A DNA stretch of 11,936 nucleotides from Flammeovirgaceae bacterium (GTDB lineage: Bacteria; Bacteroidota; Bacteroidia; Cytophagales; Cyclobacteriaceae). The notes beneath the pieces were generated by a model. The model had not been told where the DNA came from. It searched no databases and saw only the letters and a list, made by a program, of their open reading frames with translations. The stretch covers positions 1-11,936 of the forward strand of contig QIEB01000015.1 in the NCBI GenBank assembly GCA_003229495.1, given 5' to 3'. Positions 1 to 6,533 of this stretch are shown here, one piece after another (position 1 is the first letter of the stretch; each line of letters starts with the position of its first letter). Position numbers and translations under genes: made by a program.

Positions 1-386
1 TTTCCAAAAAACTGCACAAAGTGCCGGTGGAAGTAAATGATTATCCAGGGTTTATTTCCAATCGAATTTTGATGCCCATGATAAATGAAGCCATTATTTC
101 CCTGCATGAAGGGGTGGCCGGAGTAGAGGAGATCGACACCGTAATGAAACTGGGCATGTCACATCCCATGGGACCCCTGCAACTGGCAGATTTTATAGGC
201 CTGGACGTTTGTTTGTCAATTTTACAAGTACTTCAGGATGGATTCGGACAGTCGAAATATGCTCCCTGTCCGCTTTTAGTAAACATGGTCGCCGCTGGGC
301 ACCTGGGAGTTAAAACAGGGGAAGGTTTTTACTCCTGGAAACATGAAAGCAAGCAGTTAGTGGTTGCCCATAAATTCCTTAAATAA
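1..386 (+). CDS. 3-hydroxyacyl-CoA (3-hydroxybutyryl-CoA) dehydrogenase, C-terminal part
   Basis: This is the 3' end of a gene that begins before the window; the frame is open from base 3 and gives 127 residues before TAA at 384-386. It matches the C-terminal helical dimerisation domain of the 3-hydroxyacyl-CoA dehydrogenase family: PGFISNRILMPMINEA near the start, MGPLQLADFIGLD in the middle, and GEGFYSW near the end. The family oxidises (S)-3-hydroxyacyl-CoA with NAD+ in fatty acid or butyrate metabolism in the cytoplasm. The GTG at 21 is inside the conserved frame and is not a real start. The short length and single domain fit the 280-300 residue Hbd/PaaH type better than the large FadB/FadJ type, but the missing NAD-binding half prevents a firm choice. 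The ending is complete and normal. Confidence 0.9.
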   Translation, partial: SKKLHKVPVEVNDYPGFISNRILMPMINEAIISLHEGVAGVEEIDTVMKLGMSHPMGPLQLADFIGLDVCLSILQVLQDGFGQSKYAPCPLLVNMVAAGHLGVKTGEGFYSWKHESKQLVVAHKFLK

Positions 387-442
387 TTCCTATTTCCTAC
401 ATCAGGGAATTCTATTTACTATTTTGTGGTTAACTTTACCTG

Positions 443-1183
443 ATGGATATTAAGACTCTACCACGGTTAATGTTGCTTGTTTTGGCATTGGGATGTTCAG
501 GCAGTCATAGTCTTTGGGCCCAAAATAGCTACAACAAGCAGGTTGAAGCGCAGATGGAGGTGGCCATCGGGCAAATGAATAGCGGCAACTATGAAGACGC
601 CAACCTTACTTTTCGCCAGATCTTAAAACTGGAAGTAGTACTTCCAGACGATCTTAGCTATTTGTTTGCTGAAACCCTGTACATGGTACGTCAATATCAT
701 AACAGCAAGAATTTTCTGGATAAATACCTTCGTCTGGCAGGACCCAATGGGCGCTACTATGCTCAGGCCATGGACCTCAAGCATTTCCTTGACGATGAAT
801 ACGAAGCAATCCTGGTTTGCAAGCTATGCGATAACCGGGGATACCGCCTGATTTCCTGTGATCTGTGCCATGGGACAGGTGTAATCACCAGTGAATGTTA
901 CTTCTGTCGTGGTGTTGGTGTAAACCTTTGTGAAGTGTGCAAGGGGGACGGTATCACCACTTCTCTCAGTACATTTGGTGAAATTCAATATCACACCTGC
1001 CCCAATTGTCAGGGAAAAGGACAAGTACCATGTAAAGTATGTCATGGCGAAAAGGTTACTAGGGAAACTTGCCCTGACTGTCATGGGACCGGCCTGAATG
1101 CCGGAAACGAGATTTGCGATCATGAAGAGCGTGGGAGCAGTAGAGCAATAGAACAGCAGAGCAGTAGAACAATTGAACAGTAG
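443..1183 (+). CDS. Secreted cysteine-rich protein with DnaJ-type CxxCxGxG zinc-ribbon repeats
   Basis: The protein has 246 residues. An N-terminal hydrophobic segment (about 9-26) ends in SLWAQ, a typical signal peptidase I site (cut before Q27), so export is expected. C18 is preceded by ALG, a poor lipobox. Residues 30-120 are helical and TPR-like (MNSGNYEDANLTF). Residues 126-213 carry seven CxxC pairs (126/129, 139/142, 152/155, 163/166, 186/189, 197/200, 210/213), most followed by GxG as in the DnaJ cysteine-rich domain. There is no J domain. In DnaJ these motifs bind zinc and unfolded protein; a similar envelope role here is inference. The last 16 or so codons are encoded by an 8-bp tandem repeat, so the tail (SSRAIEQQSSRTIEQ) is probably not original sequence. 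A weak -7-like TAACTTTA lies at 431-438, close enough to imply a very short leader. Confidence 0.8.
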   Translation: MDIKTLPRLMLLVLALGCSGSHSLWAQNSYNKQVEAQMEVAIGQMNSGNYEDANLTFRQILKLEVVLPDDLSYLFAETLYMVRQYHNSKNFLDKYLRLAGPNGRYYAQAMDLKHFLDDEYEAILVCKLCDNRGYRLISCDLCHGTGVITSECYFCRGVGVNLCEVCKGDGITTSLSTFGEIQYHTCPNCQGKGQVPCKVCHGEKVTRETCPDCHGTGLNAGNEICDHEERGSSRAIEQQSSRTIEQ

Positions 1184-1338
1184 AACAATTGAACAATTGA
1201 ACAGTAGAGCAGTAGAGCAGTAGAGCAATAGAACAGTAGAGCAATAGAACAGTAGAGCAGTAGAACAGTAGAACAATTGAACCGTAGAGCAATTGAACAA
1301 TTGAATAATAGATTGAGGAATTGAATAATAGATTGAGG
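1135..1338. repeat. 8-bp tandem repeat array (GARCARTW) with a 20-bp duplication at its end
   Basis: From 1135 to 1302 there are 21 consecutive 8-bp units fitting GARCARTW with few exceptions (gagcagta, gagcaata, gaacagta, gaacaatt, one gaaccgta, one gaacagca). The array then passes into two perfect 20-bp copies at 1299-1318 and 1319-1338. It begins inside the zinc-ribbon gene, contains that gene's stop codon (1181-1183), and fills the space to the convergent TPR gene. Because 8 is not a multiple of 3, the reverse strand stays open in all three frames and yields false Leu/Ser/Cys-rich reading frames. Confidence 0.95.
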
Positions 1339-1341
1339 GCA

Positions 1342-1357
1342 CGAGTCTGAAGACTCG
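1342..1357. repeat. Short perfect palindrome / hairpin between convergent genes
   Basis: The 16-bp sequence cgagtctgaagactcg is its own reverse complement. As RNA it would form a 6-bp stem with a TGAA loop, and it extends outward (gcacgagtc / gactcgcgc) with one mismatch. It sits 13 bp beyond the stop codon of the minus-strand TPR gene and after the plus-strand repeat array. No T-run follows on either strand, so a standard intrinsic terminator is not supported. A dispersed REP-like element or a bidirectional 3'-end structure is possible. Confidence 0.55.
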
Positions 1358-1369
1358 CGCGTCCAGACC

Positions 1370-1960
1370 TCAGTTGCAAAAACTCTTAATAGCAGCCTCA
1401 GCCTTTGCCACATTCAGGGATTTGGCCTTGCGGTAATCTTCGCAAGCGCTTCGGTTTTGTTTTAGATAGGATTTCAAAGCCCCACGATAAAGATAGGCAT
1501 CGCCAAAGTCCCCGTTTAGAACGATGGCTTGGTTATATCCCTTCATAGCCTGCTTCTTTTTGCCCACTTTGTGATAGGCCCGGGCCCTTAAAAAATGAGC
1601 CTGGGCGTTGTCCTCATGATATTTTATCGCCTGATCGAAATAATGCTTGGCATTTTCGTAATCCTGTTTACGGTAATAGTAAGCGCCAATACTCAAATTC
1701 GCCTGTAAATTTTTTCCGTCCTCTTCCAGTACTGAAAGGAAATCTTGAAAAGCCAATTCATAAAGCTCTAACTCCTCATAAGCCCTGCCCCTATTATAAA
1801 GTGTTTTAATATTGGTAGGATTTAGCTCCAAATATTTAGTGTATGATCGAATAGCATGTTCGAAATTTCCCGCTTGATAAAATTCGTCACCTTCCATCGA
1901 TGCCTGTTCACTACAACCAATGAGAAATATCCAGCATAAAAAATACAATGACTGTTTCAT
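1370..1960 (-). CDS. TPR-repeat lipoprotein
   Basis: I chose the ATG at 1960-1958 (196 residues) because it puts a signal sequence at the terminus: MKQSLYFLCWIFLIGC, with lipobox LIGC and lipidated C16. The earlier in-frame ATG at 1993 would add 11 residues before it. Residues about 23-190 form four to five tetratricopeptide repeats (AGNFEHAIRSYTKYLELNP, NRGRAYEELELYELAFQDF, RKQDYENAKHYFDQAI, KVGKKKQAMKGYNQAI). The product is therefore a membrane-anchored helical scaffold facing the periplasm, with no catalytic motif. It lies 39 bp downstream of dapD on the same strand and is probably co-transcribed with it, though nothing in it points to lysine synthesis. Specific partners cannot be deduced. 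Confidence 0.85.
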   Translation of the reverse strand: MKQSLYFLCWIFLIGCSEQASMEGDEFYQAGNFEHAIRSYTKYLELNPTNIKTLYNRGRAYEELELYELAFQDFLSVLEEDGKNLQANLSIGAYYYRKQDYENAKHYFDQAIKYHEDNAQAHFLRARAYHKVGKKKQAMKGYNQAIVLNGDFGDAYLYRGALKSYLKQNRSACEDYRKAKSLNVAKAEAAIKSFCN

Positions 1961-1999
1961 GGTGGTTAAAAAAGGAGTGTAAAGGTACTTCATTGGCCA

Positions 2000-2827
2000 C
2001 TAAACTGCTACATTATTTTCTCTAAGTGCATCGTTCAACGAAGTTTTGCGGTTGGTACTTTCCTTTCTTTGACCAATGATCAGCGCACAGGGAACCTGAT
2101 AGGAGCCCGACGGAAATTCTTTGGCATAGGATCCGGGGATCACCACCGAACGCTCAGGGACAAATCCTCTATACTCTTTGGCTTCAGGACCTGTCACATC
2201 TATGATTCTGGAACTTGAAGTCAGGGTAACATTAGCTCCAAGTACCGCTTCTTTGGACACGTGCACGCCCTCTACCAAAATACATCGGGAACCGATAAAT
2301 GCACCGTCTTCAACAATGACCGGAGCTGCCTGCACTGGTTCCAGCACCCCGCCTATACCTACTCCACCACTGAGATGCACGTGCTTACCAATTTGTGCGC
2401 AACTGCCTACCGTGGCCCAGGTATCTACCAAGGTACCGCTGTCCACATAGGCCCCAATGTTCACGTATGACGGCATCATAATGACTCCCGGAGCTAAAAA
2501 ACTTCCATGTCTGGCCAAACCGTGTGGTACCACTCTTACCCCCAGGTTGTGGTAATCCTTTTTAAGTGGTATTTTATCGTGAAATTCAAATGGGCCAACC
2601 GTTATCCTGGCCATTTTCTGAGTTGGAAAATACAGGATCACCGCTTTCTTAACCCATTCATTTACCTGCCAGCTGTTCCCCGATGGTTCGGCAACCCGGA
2701 TTTTTCCTTTATCAAGGTACTCTACCACTGATTCAATGGCCTCGATGGTCTCCGGTTGTTTCAGCAACTCACGGTTTTCCCAGGAGGTTTCGATGATTTC
2801 CTTTAATTCTATAAATTGAGTTTCCAT
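2000..2827 (-). CDS. dapD: 2,3,4,5-tetrahydropyridine-2,6-dicarboxylate N-succinyltransferase
   Basis: The 275 residues match the usual DapD length. The enzyme transfers succinyl from succinyl-CoA to tetrahydrodipicolinate in the succinylase route to meso-diaminopimelate and lysine, in the cytoplasm as a trimer. An N-terminal helical domain (1-100) is followed by a left-handed beta-helix of hexapeptide repeats (about 108-200). The helix includes APGVIMMPSYVNIGAYVDSGTLVDTWATVGSCAQIGKHVHLSGGVGIGGV, broken here as PSYVNIGAYVD, TWATVGSCAQIG and HLSGGVGIGGVLEP. The C-terminal part has SVVIPGSY and the family's PCALIIG strand. The ATG at 2827-2825 is the natural start. It faces the divergent glycosyltransferase start at 2840, so its promoter must overlap that gene's first codons. 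A near-consensus TAATTTG on the minus strand (within 2832-2840) is a candidate. Confidence 0.96.
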   Translation of the reverse strand: METQFIELKEIIETSWENRELLKQPETIEAIESVVEYLDKGKIRVAEPSGNSWQVNEWVKKAVILYFPTQKMARITVGPFEFHDKIPLKKDYHNLGVRVVPHGLARHGSFLAPGVIMMPSYVNIGAYVDSGTLVDTWATVGSCAQIGKHVHLSGGVGIGGVLEPVQAAPVIVEDGAFIGSRCILVEGVHVSKEAVLGANVTLTSSSRIIDVTGPEAKEYRGFVPERSVVIPGSYAKEFPSGSYQVPCALIIGQRKESTNRKTSLNDALRENNVAV

Positions 2828-2839
2828 TGTGCAAATTAT

Positions 2840-3943
2840 ATGTCCGAGAAAGTTGCAGTAATCGCCTCCATACTCAAACCGGTAGATGATACCCGGCTGT
2901 ATGAAAAGCTAGGACTTTCAATCCGCGAATCAAATAAATACCTGGTAAATATCATAGGCTTTGGGATAAAAAAAACACCCTCCCATTCAGGCGTCTGTTT
3001 TCATTCTTTATATCATGGACCTCGTCTGGGGCTCGGCAGACTACTGGCCCCCTGGAAATTTTTTCTTAAGCTGGTCAAGCTGCGACCGGACCTGACAGTG
3101 GTATGTACACCGGAATTGTTACTGTCCGCCGCATTATACAAGACTTTATTCAGAACTAAACTGTGGTATGATGTTCAGGAGAATTACAGAAGGAACGTTC
3201 AATATCAATCTGCTTATCCAAGTCTTTGGAAGCCATTGCTCAAATTGGCCATTTGGATGGTGGAAATAGGTACACGACCGTTTATCGATCTGTACTTGTT
3301 GGCTGAAAAAGGATATGTTGACGAATTGACTTTTGTCAGGGGTAAGCATATTATTTTAGAGAACAAGTATCACAAGCTTAATATATCACGCCAGACTTCG
3401 GTTAATAAAAAGGTCCATTTGGTTTTTACCGGTACTGTTACCAGAGGGAATGGGGTCATGAAAGCTATTTCTTTGGTACAGGCTCTGCACCATAAACAAT
3501 ATCCGGTACAGCTTACCATTGTGGGGCAAGTACCTGAAGCTGGTTTACTTCAACAAATTCAAGATCAGATAGATAACAGCCCAAAAAATCTTATCAAACT
3601 TGTGGGCGACAGCTTTCCGGTGCCGCACCAGACCATCATAAAGTATGCTACCTCCGCAGCATTTGGATTAGTAGCCCACCAACCAAATCCAAGCTCCGAA
3701 AATTGCATTCCCACCAAGATCTATGAGTATCTGGGGCTACAGCTGCCCATGATCTTACAATCGCACCCGCTTTGGGAGTCGGTAGTAGCCCCATACCAGG
3801 CGGCTGTGGTGATTGACTATCATGATATCAACCCAGAAGCCGTTTGGATCCGGATTCACCAACACAAGTTCTATACTAAACATCCGGGGGCAGAAATTAC
3901 CTGGGAGCAAGAATCACTCAAGTTGCTTGAGCTACTTGAGTGA
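2840..3943 (+). CDS. Glycosyltransferase, GT4-like (GT-B fold)
   Basis: ATG at 2840 gives 367 residues starting MSEKVAVIASILKP; a TTG at 2816 would overlap dapD and add nothing conserved. The N-terminal acceptor half (1-185) has the motif KLWYDVQENY (about 107-116), resembling the YDxHE segment of group 1 glycosyltransferases. The C-terminal donor half has VHLVFTGTVTRGNG (192-205), QLTIVGQVP (224-232), and SENCIPTKIYEYLGLQLPMI (286-305), where E296 is at the usual position of the nucleotide-sugar-binding glutamate. It probably transfers a sugar in cell-surface polysaccharide or glycolipid synthesis at the cytoplasmic face; donor and acceptor are unknown. It stands alone rather than in a polysaccharide cluster. 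The last codons form one arm of a strong inverted repeat. Confidence 0.8.
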   Translation: MSEKVAVIASILKPVDDTRLYEKLGLSIRESNKYLVNIIGFGIKKTPSHSGVCFHSLYHGPRLGLGRLLAPWKFFLKLVKLRPDLTVVCTPELLLSAALYKTLFRTKLWYDVQENYRRNVQYQSAYPSLWKPLLKLAIWMVEIGTRPFIDLYLLAEKGYVDELTFVRGKHIILENKYHKLNISRQTSVNKKVHLVFTGTVTRGNGVMKAISLVQALHHKQYPVQLTIVGQVPEAGLLQQIQDQIDNSPKNLIKLVGDSFPVPHQTIIKYATSAAFGLVAHQPNPSSENCIPTKIYEYLGLQLPMILQSHPLWESVVAPYQAAVVIDYHDINPEAVWIRIHQHKFYTKHPGAEITWEQESLKLLELLE

Positions 3944-3966
3944 TTCTTGAGTGATTCTTGATTTTT
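3908..3966 (+). terminator. Likely intrinsic terminator with duplicated right arm
   Basis: The arm caagaatcactcaag (3908-3922) is perfectly complementary to cttgagtgattcttg at 3935-3949, a 15-bp stem with a 12-nt loop. The same right arm occurs again at 3946-3960, overlapping the first by 4 bases, and is followed by ATTTTT (3961-3966). Pairing with the second copy would put the T-run directly after the stem. The left arm lies in the last codons of the glycosyltransferase, and the stop codon (3941-3943) is in the first right arm. Confidence 0.55.
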
Positions 3967-4108
3967 GAGCTGTCTTAACTCGACCACCTGAAAACTGCCC
4001 TATGCACCCAGTTGAATCCAAGAAATCCCGGAACAAGATAAATTTATCTGAGGAACTTGCTTTCCAATCTATGCGCCATGCTCCATGCACTCTGCTCCTA
4101 AAATTATT

Positions 4109-4124
4109 TTTAGATTAATCTAAA
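4109..4124. promoter_or_regulatory. Palindromic operator candidate for the DtxR/MntR-family repressor
   Basis: The sequence tttagattaatctaaa is a perfect 16-bp palindrome. It lies 6 bp upstream of the -7 element and about 34 bp upstream of the repressor ATG, so it covers the -33 region. Its TTAG...CTAA half sites resemble those of known DtxR/IdeR operators. Autoregulation of the whole 4158-8780 operon is the simplest reading; direct binding is inferred. Confidence 0.65.
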
Positions 4125-4130
4125 TTACAG

Positions 4131-4138
4131 TATCTTTG
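4131..4138 (+). promoter_or_regulatory. Bacteroidota-type -7 promoter element (TAnnTTTG)
   Basis: TATCTTTG matches the Bacteroidota sigma-ABfr -7 consensus exactly. A T-rich stretch at 4107-4111 lies at -33 spacing. Transcription would begin near 4143, leaving a leader of about 15 nt before the ATG at 4158. Confidence 0.6.
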
Positions 4139-4157
4139 TATACTAAAAATATGATTC

Positions 4158-4817
4158 ATGCTAAGTCTGGTTGAAGAAAATTATTTAAAGGCCATCTATC
4201 ACCTGTCTGAAGGAGGGCATTTACAGGTATCCACCAATGCCCTTGCAGAGGCCGTCCACACCAAACCAGCCTCAGTAAGTGACATGATCCAGAAACTGGA
4301 TCGCAAGGGAGTAATCTCATACACTAAATATCAAGGAGTTAAAGTCACCGATGAGGGCAAAGAAGCAGCCCTAAAAGTAATCAGGAAGCATCGCCTGTGG
4401 GAGGTCTTTCTGGTAAAGCACTTGAATTTTAACTGGGACCAAGTCCATGAAGTGGCAGAACAGCTGGAGCATATTAGATCCCCCTTATTGATCGAAAGAC
4501 TGGATGCTTTTTTAGGCCATCCAAATGTCGATCCCCATGGAGATCCGATTCCCGATGCAACAGGTGCGATCAATACTAAACCCCAAAAACAACTACAGCA
4601 GCTTAGTCCCGGAAGTGAAGGAGTAATTCGGGCAGTAAAGGACAGCAGTCCGGAGTTCCTGCAACACATGGATAAACTTGGCGCCTATCTGGGAGCACAA
4701 ATTAAGGTCATGGATAAGGTCGCCTTTGACAGTTCCATGAAGATAAGAATAGACCGGGCTACCACCATATTTATATCCAAAGAGGTGGCCCAGAACATCT
4801 TAGTCCAGGAGAATTAA
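4158..4817 (+). CDS. mntR: Metal-dependent transcriptional repressor, DtxR/MntR family (long form)
   Basis: The 219 residues give three domains: a winged helix (1-72, recognition helix near TKPASVSDMIQKLDRKG), a metal-binding/dimerisation domain (73-140), and an SH3/FeoA-like C-terminal domain (about 150-219). Metal ligands fall on the DtxR spacing: H78, E82, H97, E101, E104 and H105. DtxR has Cys where this protein has E101, and MntR has Glu there, which favours Mn(II) over Fe(II). N8 replaces the MntR Asp or DtxR Met of the N-terminal ligand, so specificity is uncertain. The family binds its operator when loaded with metal and shuts off uptake genes. It is the first gene of the transporter operon, behind a palindromic operator, and its stop overlaps the next ATG (TAATG, 4815-4819). 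The upstream ATG at 4151 is out of frame. Confidence 0.9.
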   Translation: MLSLVEENYLKAIYHLSEGGHLQVSTNALAEAVHTKPASVSDMIQKLDRKGVISYTKYQGVKVTDEGKEAALKVIRKHRLWEVFLVKHLNFNWDQVHEVAEQLEHIRSPLLIERLDAFLGHPNVDPHGDPIPDATGAINTKPQKQLQQLSPGSEGVIRAVKDSSPEFLQHMDKLGAYLGAQIKVMDKVAFDSSMKIRIDRATTIFISKEVAQNILVQEN

Positions 4818-5743
4818 TGGTCATGCTCAAGACCGTATCACTGTCCCTCCTACTCTTTTCATCTATACTTATTGGCTGTCAGGGTGACCCCGATAGAACC
4901 CCAAATGATAAAATTCGGGTGGTGACCACCACTGGAATGATTGCCGATGCAGTAATTAATATTGCCGGTGACACCCTGGAAGTAGAAGCATTGATGGGCC
5001 CGGGTGTGGACCCTCATCTGTATAAGGCCACTCAAGGAGACCTGAAGAAACTTACCGGCGCAGACTTTGTGCTCTACAATGGACTACTTTTGGAGGGTAA
5101 AATGGGAGAAGTGCTTGAGAAATTGGGGCGCTTCAAACCGGTAATTGCCCTGGGAACTGTCATAGATTCAGCCCGGCTGCTAGATAGCCCTTTGCATAAG
5201 GATATACATGACCCTCATATTTGGTTTGATGTATCCCTTTGGAAACAGGTGGTAAGCAAAATAAACATATCGCTACAGGAATTTGATCCAGTACATGCTG
5301 ACTATTATGGTCGAAATACAGAAGAATACCTGAAACGTTTGGATTCCCTTCACCAGGAAGTTATCACCCAAATCGCCAGGATTCCACCGGAACAACGAGT
5401 GCTGATTACCGCACACGATGCCTTTGAGTATTTCGGCAGGGCCTACAACATCGAAGTGAGGGGCTTGCAGGGACTATCGACCCTTACAGAATTCGGATTG
5501 AAAGATATCACGGACCTGGTAAAGTACATCATTGAACGTCAAATAAAAGCTGTTTTTGTAGAGACTTCCATCTCTAAACGATCAATTCAGGCGGTAGTGG
5601 AAGGCTGCAAACACAAAGGACATAATGTGCGAATTGGTGGAAGTTTGTTCTCTGATGCCATGGGAGAAAAAAATACTCCTGAAGGAACTTATATTGGCAT
5701 GGTAAACGCCAACGTACAAATCATAACTCAAGCTTTGAAATGA
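4817..5743 (+). CDS. Metal ABC transporter substrate-binding lipoprotein (TroA/ZnuA/MntA type)
   Basis: The 308-residue protein begins with a signal sequence and lipobox ILIGC, giving lipidated C21. The two lobes belong to the cluster A-I (TroA/ZnuA) binding proteins. Likely metal ligands are H67 (GPGVDPHLYK), H134 (DIHDPHIWFD), H200 (ITAHDAFEYFG) and D280 (LFSDAMG). This His-His-His-Asp set and its spacing are those of TroA, which binds Zn and Mn. The His-rich loop typical of strict zinc binders (ZnuA) is reduced to HKDIHDPH. It would capture metal in the periplasm and deliver it to the permeases encoded downstream. The ATG overlaps the repressor stop, and its own stop overlaps the ATPase start (ATGA, 5740-5743), so translation is probably coupled. 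Mn is favoured, with Zn or Fe possible. Confidence 0.93.
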   Translation: MVMLKTVSLSLLLFSSILIGCQGDPDRTPNDKIRVVTTTGMIADAVINIAGDTLEVEALMGPGVDPHLYKATQGDLKKLTGADFVLYNGLLLEGKMGEVLEKLGRFKPVIALGTVIDSARLLDSPLHKDIHDPHIWFDVSLWKQVVSKINISLQEFDPVHADYYGRNTEEYLKRLDSLHQEVITQIARIPPEQRVLITAHDAFEYFGRAYNIEVRGLQGLSTLTEFGLKDITDLVKYIIERQIKAVFVETSISKRSIQAVVEGCKHKGHNVRIGGSLFSDAMGEKNTPEGTYIGMVNANVQIITQALK

Positions 5744-6531
5744 TCCAACAGGTAGAAAACCCTATAGTAGAATTACACGACATCACCGTCACCTACCACA
5801 AAAAACCGGTGTTGTGGGATATTGATCTTAGTTTACCGGCGGGTGCGATAATTGGCATTATTGGGCCAAACGGCGCTGGAAAATCAACCATGATCAAAGC
5901 CATAATGAACCTGGTTGAGCTCAGCAGCGGCTATGTCAAAATCTTTGATAAGACCCTAAACCAGGTACGGTCAAGGGTTTCTTATGTACCACAAAAGGAA
6001 TCAGTAGACTGGGACTTCCCAGCCTCAGTATTAGACGTAGTCTTAATGGGTCGCTATGGCAAGTTGGGACTGTTTGCCAGACCAAGAAAGGCCGATAAGG
6101 AAGTGTCCATGGAGTGTTTACGACAAGTAGATATGGAGGGATATGCCAACCGCCAAATATCACAATTGTCAGGTGGTCAACAGCAGCGGGTCTTTTTGGC
6201 CAGGGCGCTGGCACAGGAGGCAGATCTGTACTTTATGGATGAACCATTTTCAGGAGTAGATGCAGCCACCGAAAGGGCCATCGTTGAACTGATGAAAACC
6301 ATGTCAAAACAAGGGAAAACGGTGGTGGTAGTTCACCATGACCTCCAATCCGCCAGAGAATATTTTGACTGGGCGGTACTGCTTAACCTGCGACTTATTG
6401 CCAGTGGTCCTGCCCATGAGGTCATGACCAATGCACTGTTACAGGAAACCTACGGGGGAAAACTCACCTTGCTGGCGGAAGTGGGCGATCTCCTTACCAA
6501 AAAAGAATTTCCCAGCCGCGAAAAAGATTGA
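5740..6531 (+). CDS. Metal ABC transporter ATP-binding protein
   Basis: The 263-residue ATPase has all the expected motifs: Walker A GPNGAGKST (42-50), Q-loop Q85 in YVPQKESVDWDFP, signature LSGGQQQR (143-150), Walker B ADLYFMDEP (161-169), and the H-loop histidine in VVVHHDL (about 200). The VDWDFP segment after the Q-loop is characteristic of the TroB/MntB/ZnuC group. It would hydrolyse ATP at the inner face of the membrane to drive the two permeases. It overlaps the binding-protein stop by ATGA, and its TGA (6529-6531) is 2 nt before the preferred start of the first permease. No defect is seen. Confidence 0.95.
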   Translation: MIQQVENPIVELHDITVTYHKKPVLWDIDLSLPAGAIIGIIGPNGAGKSTMIKAIMNLVELSSGYVKIFDKTLNQVRSRVSYVPQKESVDWDFPASVLDVVLMGRYGKLGLFARPRKADKEVSMECLRQVDMEGYANRQISQLSGGQQQRVFLARALAQEADLYFMDEPFSGVDAATERAIVELMKTMSKQGKTVVVVHHDLQSAREYFDWAVLLNLRLIASGPAHEVMTNALLQETYGGKLTLLAEVGDLLTKKEFPSREKD

Positions 6532-6533
6532 TT

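Noticed and set aside
385..411. aattcc/ggaatt inverted repeat after the dehydrogenase gene as a terminator
   Set aside because: The stem is only 6 bp with a 15-nt loop and no T-run follows.
824..1413. Three long minus-strand reading frames rich in Leu, Ser, Cys and Tyr
   Set aside because: They are translations of the 8-bp array in all three frames, overlap the zinc-ribbon gene or the TPR gene, and show no family sequence.
2178..2731. Plus-strand reading frames opposite dapD
   Set aside because: They are antisense to a full-length conserved dapD gene and have no start signals or family features.
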